Positions 18,345-23,405 of a stretch of DNA of 23,405 nucleotides are shown here, one piece after another (position 1 is the stretch's first letter; each line of letters begins with the position of its first letter). Source of the DNA: Phycisphaerae bacterium (GTDB lineage Bacteria > Planctomycetota > Phycisphaerae > Tepidisphaerales > Tepidisphaeraceae). Location of the stretch: contig JAUJNJ010000098.1 in the NCBI GenBank assembly GCA_030448225.1, positions 1 through 23,405 of the forward strand. The letters are read 5' to 3'. The notes beneath the pieces were generated by a model. It made no database searches. It saw only the letters and a list, made by a program, of their open reading frames with translations, and was not told where the DNA came from. A program made the position numbers and the translations under genes.

Positions 18345-19347
18345 TACCGCGTAGTCGTACTCATAGCATCACTCATCCTCGCGGCTCCCGCCCGCGCCGC
18401 CGACGGACAGCCTGCCGCCGAAGCTCGACGCCGCCGTGGCGGGGGCTGACGTACCTGGAGAAGCAGCAGGGGGCCGACGGCGCGTTCGAGCCGTCGGGGC
18501 CGCGGCTGGCGACGACGGGGCTGGGGCTGATGGCGTTCCTCGCCGCCGGACACGAGCCGGACGTCGGGCAGCACGGGTTCGTCGTGCGCGACGCCGATCG
18601 ACTTCCTGCTCAACGCCAAGGCGGCCGACGACGGGTACTTCGGGAAGGTCGACGGCGGCCGGATGTACGGCCACGGCATCGTCACGCTGGCCTGGCCGAG
18701 GCGTACGGCGTCGAGCCCGGACCGCGCGCCCTGGCCTGTACGTCGTGCTGACAGGGCCGTGAAGGTGATCTCGAGCCAGGCGGTGAAGAAGGCGAGCCGT
18801 TCGCCGGAGGTGGCGGTACGAGCCCGGCGCGGCCGACGAGCGACCTGTCGCTCTCCGGGTGGAACGCGGCGGCACTGCGGGCCGCGGGCGAGGCGGGCCT
18901 CGACGTGCCGAAGCCGGCGGTCGCGGCGGCGGTCGCGTTCATCCTCCGCTGCTGGCGCGCGGACGAAGTCGTTCAGCTACCAGCCCGGCAGCGACGGACA
19001 GCCCGGCCCGACCGCGTCGCGATCCTCAGCCTCCACCTGCTCGACGCCGCCACGAATCGCGCTGAGCTTCCGCTCGCCGCCAAGACGCTGGCAACGGCCG
19101 GTCGACGACCGCTTCCCCTACTACTCGCAGTACTACGCGACGCAGGCCACGCCAACCAACTCGACGACGCTGCCTGGGCCGCGTCGCCCGGCCGATCCTC
19201 GATCGACTCATCAGCGCGCGGCACCTGGGAGGACGGCGGCTGGCCGCAAAGCACGTCGGCCAGGAGCCGGGCCGGGTCTACGCGACGGCGATGGCGACGC
19301 TGACGCTCACGGTGCCGTACGGGTTGCTGCCGGTGTACCAGAAGTAG
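18330..19347 (+). pseudogene. Secreted terpenoid-cyclase-like (prenyltransferase/squalene-oxidase repeat) protein gene, broken by indels
   Basis: A signal peptide is readable (HYRVVVLIASLILAAPARAA). No ATG precedes it in frame. TTG at 18330, inside the repeat arm, is the nearest possible start, so the start is uncertain. The body carries alpha-toroid repeats: LTYLEKQQGADGAFEPSGP, LATTGLGLMAFLAAGHEP, AADDGYFGKVDGGRMYGHG, LSGWNAAALRAAGEAGLDVP, FPYYSQYYATQA and DGGWPQSTS. It ends YATAMATLTLTVPYG..LPVYQK at TAG 19345-19347. About 320 residues are expected, shorter than true squalene-hopene cyclases (600 or more). No DxDD cyclase motif is seen, so a binding or structural role is more likely than terpene cyclisation. 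At least eight frame changes are present. It is the last of the four co-oriented broken genes. Confidence 0.72.
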
Positions 19348-19365
19348 CGGCGGAAAATGACCGAC

Positions 19366-19565
19366 GACCAAGCCTCAATGACCAACAAATGACCCAGTTT
19401 CAGCGGCCAAGGAAGGACGCGTTCCTCGTGCGTGGGAGTCCGACGTGTAAAACCGCGGATTTCATCCGCGGGGAAACCACCGATGAAATCGGCGGCTTTA
19501 CAAAACGCCCCGCCCTACATTGGTCAGTGAGTCAGGGGTCAATTGTTGCACATTGAGGCTTGGTC
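19366..19565. repeat. TGACCAA-type inverted repeat downstream of the cyclase-like gene
   Basis: GACCAAGCCTCAATG at 19366-19380 is the exact 15-nt reverse complement of 19551-19565. The left arm also holds the 19-mer shared with 18142-18160. CATTGGGCAT at 19565-19574 is the reverse complement of 18170-18179 in the upstream element, so the two elements can pair across the gene. Two smaller hairpins lie inside (19453-19492). Confidence 0.8.
19453..19492. repeat. Tandem small hairpins built on ATTTCATC/GATGAAAT
   Basis: CCGCGGAT-TTC-ATCCGCGG (19453-19471) is a perfect 8-bp stem with a 3-nt loop. CCGAT-GAA-ATCGG (19480-19492) is a second perfect stem. ATTTCATC of the first also complements GATGAAAT of the second, and the flanking GTAAAACCGC and GCGGCTTTAC nearly match. 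The pair can therefore switch between two hairpins and one longer stem. Confidence 0.7.
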
Positions 19566-19631
19566 ATTGGGCATCCCAGCGGAGGCGTGCCAACGCCGCC
19601 CGGCCATTGAGGCTTCACCCCCTCTCCTCCC

Positions 19632-19646
19632 CCGGGTAGAACCCGG
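19632..19646. other. Short perfect hairpin CCGGGT-AGA-ACCCGG
   Basis: A 6-bp perfect stem with a 3-nt loop, 28 bases before the Shine-Dalgarno of the ThuA-like gene. It could sit in the 5' leader. The preceding CCCCTCTCC-rich tract resembles the left arms of the hairpins at 3.6 and 8.0 kb. Confidence 0.3.
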
Positions 19647-19673
19647 TAGTCCCGACCATTCCCATTCAACCGC

Positions 19674-19679
19674 AGGAGG
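19674..19679 (+). promoter_or_regulatory. Shine-Dalgarno AGGAGG of the ThuA-like gene
   Basis: A perfect AGGAGG, six bases before the ATG at 19686. It decides the start over the in-frame ATG seven codons later and over the overlapping frame that begins at 19688. Confidence 0.85.
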
Positions 19680-19685
19680 CAAACG

Positions 19686-20609
19686 ATGTGCACGTGTTCC
19701 GAAGGCATGTCCCGGCGCGACGCGATGCGCGCCGTCGCGGCGGCGGCGGCGGCGATCGCGACGGCGGGGTTCCCGCTCGGCTTCGCGCGGGCCCAGGAGG
19801 GCGGCAAGCCGAAGAAGGTCCTGTTCTTCACGCGCTCGGCCGGGTTCGAGCACAGCGTCGTGAAGCGGCCGGACAACAACAAGGACGACCAGCTCGCCCA
19901 CGCCGAGCGCATCTTCATCGACCTCGGCAAGAAGCACGGCTTCGAGGTGACGGCCACGAAGGACGGCGCCTACTTCACGCCCGAAAAGCTCGCGCAGTTC
20001 GACGCGATCGCCTTCTACACCACCGGCGACCTCGAGTCCGAGGGCAAGGACGGCACGCCGGCCATGCCTCAGGGCGGAAAGGACGCGCTGCTGAAGTTCA
20101 TCGCCGACGGCAAGGGCTTCGTCGGCCTCCACTGCGCGACCGACACGTTCCACGGCGGCGACGGCGACGCGGCCGACCCGTACATCAAGATGATCGGCGG
20201 CGAGTTCGACGGCCACTGGGACCAGGAAAAGTGCCGCATCCGCGCCGTCGGCGGGTTCGCGCCGCTGAAGGACGTCGGCGAGTTCGAGATGCACGAGGAG
20301 TGGTACGCGTTCAAGAACCTCGCGCCCGACATGCACGTCATCCTCGTCCAGGAGACGGCCAGCATGAAGCAGAAGCAGTACACCGATCGCAAGCCCTACC
20401 CCGCGACGTGGGCCCGCACCCAGGGCAAGGGCCGCGTCTTCTACACCTCGATGGGCCACCGCGAGGACGTCTGGGAGAACGAGACCTTCCACAAGGTCCT
20501 GCTCGGCGGCCTGTCGTGGGCGCTGGGCAACGTGCAGGCCGACCCGAAGCCGAACCTGCAGGAAGCGTGTCCCCGCGTGGAAAAAGTTCGCCCGCAGTCG
20601 GCTTCGTAG
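19686..20609 (+). CDS. ThuA-like domain protein, Tat-exported
   Basis: Predicted 307 residues. The N-terminus MSRRDAMR (Arg10-Arg11) followed by an alanine-rich core and ARA-Q cleavage near residue 36 is a twin-arginine signal. The mature part is a ThuA-like (trehalose utilisation, class I amidotransferase-fold) domain: KVLFFTRSAGFEHSVV at 44-59, FDAIAFYTTGDLES, GFVGLHCATDTFHGG (His149, Cys150, His156), and the typical ending GKGRVFYTSMGH (His258). Length is normal for a planctomycete secreted ThuA protein. Family members are linked to sugar use; the reaction of this one is unknown. It is intact, with clean codon use. A strong hairpin 25 bases after its stop suggests it is transcribed separately from the PSCyt1 gene. 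Confidence 0.92.
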   Translation: MCTCSEGMSRRDAMRAVAAAAAAIATAGFPLGFARAQEGGKPKKVLFFTRSAGFEHSVVKRPDNNKDDQLAHAERIFIDLGKKHGFEVTATKDGAYFTPEKLAQFDAIAFYTTGDLESEGKDGTPAMPQGGKDALLKFIADGKGFVGLHCATDTFHGGDGDAADPYIKMIGGEFDGHWDQEKCRIRAVGGFAPLKDVGEFEMHEEWYAFKNLAPDMHVILVQETASMKQKQYTDRKPYPATWARTQGKGRVFYTSMGHREDVWENETFHKVLLGGLSWALGNVQADPKPNLQEACPRVEKVRPQSAS

Positions 20610-20633
20610 GGTAAACTCCCACTCGCGACGCAT

Positions 20634-20680
20634 GCGCGGGACGCCGCCACCCCGCCTGGTTCGGGTGGCCCGTCCCGCGC
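20634..20680 (+). terminator. Strong GC hairpin after the ThuA-like gene
   Basis: GCGCGGGACG (20634-20643) pairs perfectly with CGTCCCGCGC (20671-20680). Inside it GCCACC pairs with GGTGGC, giving about 16 bp of stem. It begins 25 bases after the stop at 20609. No U-run follows, so termination may be weak or assisted. Confidence 0.6.
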
Positions 20681-20782
20681 GTGTCGTTCCGGTCTGACGG
20701 GAGAAACGGCCCGGCGCCATCGCCCGGCTCGCCACGTCTGGTTTGAGTCTCGCGCGAACTGTGGTTCAACACCTGATAGCCG

Positions 20783-20813
20783 CGGGCGGAAGCCCGGTCT
20801 TCCCACGTAAGAC
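20783..20813. repeat. Two adjacent small hairpins in the ThuA-PSCyt1 space
   Basis: CGGGC-GGAA-GCCCG (20783-20796) has a GNRA-type tetraloop. GTCTT-CCCACGT-AAGAC (20797-20813) follows directly. The motif TAGCCGCGGGC..GCCCG resembles interspersed hairpins I recall from planctomycete intergenic regions; this could be a degenerate copy. Confidence 0.4.
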
Positions 20814-20838
20814 CACAGGCCTCCCCTGCGGCCAGAGT

Positions 20839-20890
20839 GCGACCGAAGAGTTCTCGACCCCATCGGTGTTCGAGAGAACAAGTCGGTCGC
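20839..20890 (+). promoter_or_regulatory. Long hairpin just upstream of the PSCyt1/DUF1549/DUF1553 gene
   Basis: GCGACCGA (20839-20846) pairs with TCGGTCGC (20883-20890). The inner part can pair in two ways: GTTCTC (20850-20855) with GAGAAC (20874-20879), or TCTCGA (20852-20857) with TCGAGA (20870-20875). The end is 64 bases before the ATG at 20955. It may be a leader structure or attenuator; a terminator of upstream transcription is the alternative. Confidence 0.45.
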
Positions 20891-20954
20891 GGCGGAAGTA
20901 AAGTTAGTGCGCATCCGCGCCATTGAGAGCGCCACGTCTCGGAGTCGTGAACGC

Positions 20955-23405
20955 ATGGAATCGCGATGTTTTCAGCGGTCGTTCCGTAAGCTCTTCCGCC
21001 GCGCGGCCGGGCCGACCTTGCTCGCGGCCGCGCTCGTCGCGGTGTGCCCGTCGGCCGGCCGACCGGCGGGGGCGGCGGAGAAACAACCGGCAACAGGCAC
21101 CGCCGCAACGGTCGACTTCGACCGCCAGATCCGGCCGATCTTCACCGCCTCGTGCATGGGCTGTCACGGGCCGGAAAAGAACAAGGCCAACCTGCGGCTC
21201 GACGCCAAGGCGCTGGCGATGAGCGGCGGGGCGTCAGGGCCGGCGATTTTGCGAGGCAAGGGGGCCGACAGCCTGCTCGTGCAGCGCATCAAGGGGCTCG
21301 GCCACGAGGACCGCATGCCCCTGAAGAAGCCGCCGCTGGCGGCGGAGCAGATCGAGCTCATCTCCCGCTGGATCGACCAAGGCGCCGCTTGGCCCGACGA
21401 CGCGCCCGGGACGGTGAAAGTCACCCGCCACTGGGCGTTCGACAAGCCCGTCCGCCCGGCCCCGCCCGCCGTGAAGGACGCCGCGTGGCCGCGCAATCCG
21501 ATCGACGCGTTCGTCCTCGCCCGGCTCGAGCGCGCGGGGATCAACCCGTCGCCCGAGGCGCCGCGGGAGACGCTCCTCCGCCGCCTGAGCCTCGACCTGA
21601 TCGGGCTCCCGCCGACGCCCGCCGAGGTCGACGCGTTCGCCGCGGATCGGTCGCCCGACGCCTACGAGCGGCAGGTCGACCGCCTGCTCGCCAGCCCGCA
21701 CTATGGCGAGCGGTGGGGCAAGCACTGGCTCGACGCCGCCCGCTACGCCGACTCCAACGGCTACAGCATCGACGCGCCGCGCTCGATCTGGAAGTACCGC
21801 GACTGGGTGATCGACGCCCTCAACCGCGACCTCCCGTTCGACCGCTTCGTCGTCGAACAACTCGCCGGCGACCTCCTGCCGAACGCCACGATCGGCCAAA
21901 AAATCGCCACCGGCTTTCACCGCAACACGCAGATCAACCAGGAAGGCGGGATCGACCCCGAGCAGTTCCGCATCGAGGCCGTCGTCGACCGCGTGAACAC
22001 GACCGCGTCTGCCTTCCTCGGCCTTACCGTCGGCTGCGCGCAGTGCCACGACCACAAGTTCGACCCGATCAGCCAGAAGGAGTACTACCGGCTGTTCGCG
22101 TTCTTCAACAACCAGGACGAGCCCACCCTCCGCATCGACGGCCCCGGCGACGCCGACCGCCGCGCCGTCGCCAGCGCGAAGGTGCGGGCGGCCGAGGCGG
22201 AAGTCGCCGAACTGTCGAAGGACGAGGGGGCGAAGGACGAGGGGGCGAAGGACGAGGGGGCTACGGACAAGGGGGCGAAGGGGAACCCGGCGAAGGGCAG
22301 GAAGTCGGACCCGCTGAAGGCGAAGCGGAAGGAACTGGCGGCGCTGAAGAGGGAAGAGGACGCGATCGGCGTCACCACGATGGTGATGGCCGAGCGGGCG
22401 CAGCCGCGCGCGTCGCACGTCTTCATCAAGGGCGACTTCACCCGGCTCGGCGAGCCGGTCACGCCGGGCGGCCTGTCGGCGCTGCACCCGATGCCCGCCG
22501 CCGCCGACCCGAAGCGGCCGACGCGACTTGACCTCGCCCATTGGATCGTGGCGCCCGAGAACCCGGTCATCGCCCGCGTCACCGTCAACCGGATCTGGAT
22601 GCGCTACTTCGGCCGCGGCCTCGTGCAGACCGAGGAGGACTTCGGCACGCAGGGCACGCCCCCCACGCACCCGGAACTGCTCGACTGGCTCGCGACGGAG
22701 TTCATGTCGCCGGCGGGCGGTAAGGCCGGCGCCCCGGCGGCAGAGCCGTGGAGCCTGAAGCACGTGCACCGGTTGATCGTCACGTCCGCCGCGTACCGGC
22801 AGTCGTCGACGATCCGCCCGGACCTGCGGGAGGTCGACCCGGACAACAAGCTCTACGCCCGCCAGTCGCGCGTGCGCCTCGACGCCGAGGTCGTGCGCGA
22901 CGTCGGCCTGGGCGCCAGTGGCCTGCTGGCCCCGCGCATCGGCGGCCCCGGCGTCTTCCCGCCACAGCCGCCGGGCGTGATGGACGTCGGCCAGACGCGC
23001 CGCGAGTGGAAGACCAGCACCGGCGCCGACCGTTACCGTCGCGGGATGTACACATTCCTGTGGCGCGCCACGCCGCACCCGCTGCTGGCCGGCTTCGACG
23101 CCCCGGACGGCACCAGCACGTGCACCCGCCGCAACCGGTCGAACACGCCGCTGCAGGCGCTGGCCCTGATGAACGACCAGGTGTTCGTCGAAGCCGGGCA
23201 AGCGCTGGCGCGGCGGGTCGTCACCGAAGGCCCGGCCGACACGGTCGGCCGCGCCCGCTTCGCCTTCCGCCTCTGCGTGTCGCGCGAGCCGGAGGAGCAG
23301 GAACTGGACCGGGTCGTCGCGTTCCACAACAGGCAACTCGCCCGCTTCCGCGCCGGCGACGCGACCGCCGCGGAGGTCGCGGCGTCGGAGGCGGTCCAGC
23401 CCCCG
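20955..23405 (+). CDS. PSCyt1-DUF1549-DUF1553 secreted protein (3' end outside window)
   Basis: The frame runs 817 codons from ATG 20955 to the right edge with no stop. A signal peptide is present (RRAAGPTLLAAALVAV, then AGAA). The planctomycete cytochrome c domain PSCyt1 follows at about residues 53-120 with haem motif CMGCH (Cys67, Cys70, His71). DUF1549 runs from about 180 (NPIDAFVLARLERAGINPSP; PHYGERWGKHWLDAARYADS) to the second CxxCH, CAQCHDHKFDP (361-365). A lysine-rich insert with KDEGA repeats is at 422-446. DUF1553 begins at about 515 (RLDLAHWIVAPENPVIARVT; RIWMRYFGRGLVQTEEDFG) and continues to MNDQVFVEAGQALARR. Full-length members are commonly 900-1,100 residues, so perhaps 100 or more residues are missing. 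These proteins are presumed periplasmic c-type haem proteins linked to carbohydrate or sulfated-polysaccharide use. A DUF1501 gene often follows, but that would be outside the window. Confidence 0.92.
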   Translation, partial: MESRCFQRSFRKLFRRAAGPTLLAAALVAVCPSAGRPAGAAEKQPATGTAATVDFDRQIRPIFTASCMGCHGPEKNKANLRLDAKALAMSGGASGPAILRGKGADSLLVQRIKGLGHEDRMPLKKPPLAAEQIELISRWIDQGAAWPDDAPGTVKVTRHWAFDKPVRPAPPAVKDAAWPRNPIDAFVLARLERAGINPSPEAPRETLLRRLSLDLIGLPPTPAEVDAFAADRSPDAYERQVDRLLASPHYGERWGKHWLDAARYADSNGYSIDAPRSIWKYRDWVIDALNRDLPFDRFVVEQLAGDLLPNATIGQKIATGFHRNTQINQEGGIDPEQFRIEAVVDRVNTTASAFLGLTVGCAQCHDHKFDPISQKEYYRLFAFFNNQDEPTLRIDGPGDADRRAVASAKVRAAEAEVAELSKDEGAKDEGAKDEGATDKGAKGNPAKGRKSDPLKAKRKELAALKREEDAIGVTTMVMAERAQPRASHVFIKGDFTRLGEPVTPGGLSALHPMPAAADPKRPTRLDLAHWIVAPENPVIARVTVNRIWMRYFGRGLVQTEEDFGTQGTPPTHPELLDWLATEFMSPAGGKAGAPAAEPWSLKHVHRLIVTSAAYRQSSTIRPDLREVDPDNKLYARQSRVRLDAEVVRDVGLGASGLLAPRIGGPGVFPPQPPGVMDVGQTRREWKTSTGADRYRRGMYTFLWRATPHPLLAGFDAPDGTSTCTRRNRSNTPLQALALMNDQVFVEAGQALARRVVTEGPADTVGRARFAFRLCVSREPEEQELDRVVAFHNRQLARFRAGDATAAEVAASEAVQPP
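22218..22292 (+). repeat. In-frame 15-bp tandem repeat coding for KDEGA
   Basis: Two exact copies of AAGGACGAGGGGGCG, a third differing in its last base, a fourth (ACGGACAAGGGGGCG) and a more diverged fifth lie within the PSCyt1 gene. All are 15 bp, so the frame is kept. They form a charged linker between DUF1549 and DUF1553 and are likely variable in length between strains. Confidence 0.8.

Noticed and set aside
18142..19575. Composite transposon
   Set aside because: No transposase, no target-site duplication seen, and the terminal arms are repeats of short heptamer-like units rather than insertion-sequence ends.
21234..23336. A 700-codon minus-strand open frame
   Set aside because: It is antisense to the PSCyt1-DUF1549-DUF1553 gene, whose CxxCH motifs and domains fix the plus-strand reading.

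Overview
The window is about 72% GC and reads as chromosomal DNA of a planctomycete, most likely the Phycisphaerae/Tepidisphaerales side of Planctomycetota. The grounds are a PSCyt1-DUF1549-DUF1553 protein, DUF4159/BatA/DUF4175-type genes, a secreted SGNH hydrolase starting with an LEPR-like VEALERRTLFA stretch, and period-8 and TGACCAA-type intergenic repeats. No rRNA, tRNA, CRISPR array, transposase or phage gene was seen.

Layout. (1) 1-4.1 kb: the C-terminal 629 residues of a terpenoid-cyclase-like/DUF4159 protein, a HEAT-repeat-like protein, and a convergent small two-helix membrane protein. (2) 4.27-6.18 kb, minus strand: a lipoprotein with a ZU5-like N-terminal segment and an M23 peptidase fold that keeps the zinc ligands but lacks both catalytic histidines. 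(3) 6.84-7.88 kb: the SGNH hydrolase. (4) 8.25-19.35 kb: four consecutive plus-strand genes: BatA/vWA membrane protein, a second vWA/amidotransferase-fold membrane protein, a very long DUF4175-like coiled-coil protein, and a terpenoid-cyclase-like (prenyltransferase/squalene oxidase repeat) secreted protein. With the DUF4159 protein of region 1 they form a gene set I recall as recurrent in planctomycetes, usually near MoxR and DUF58 genes, which are not in the window. (5) 19.7-23.4 kb: a Tat-exported ThuA-like protein, then a PSCyt1/DUF1549/DUF1553 protein running off the right edge.

The main oddity is that the four genes of region 4 are broken by small insertions and deletions roughly every 50-100 bases, except for a clean 2.2-kb island (about 14165-16411) inside the DUF4175-like gene. 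Flanking genes are intact. Protein meaning simply hops between the three frames, with recognisable motifs on both sides of every hop. I read this as locally unpolished or low-coverage sequence rather than true decay, but the sequence alone cannot prove it. These genes are given as single spans typed pseudogene, meaning broken as written.

The intergenic spaces hold several families of short repeats and hairpins: period-8 TCCGTGCC/ACGGAGAC arrays (2078-2125; 10543-10709 as a 25-bp perfect inverted repeat), TGACCAA-type inverted repeats on both sides of the cyclase-like gene, CCGCGGAT-type hairpins, and hairpins after or before genes (3627-3672, 4113-4138, 20634-20680, 20839-20890). I found no convincing new defence or mobile system. 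The best leads are the catalytically degenerate M23 lipoprotein, the inverted-repeat elements, and the hairpin ahead of the PSCyt1 gene.
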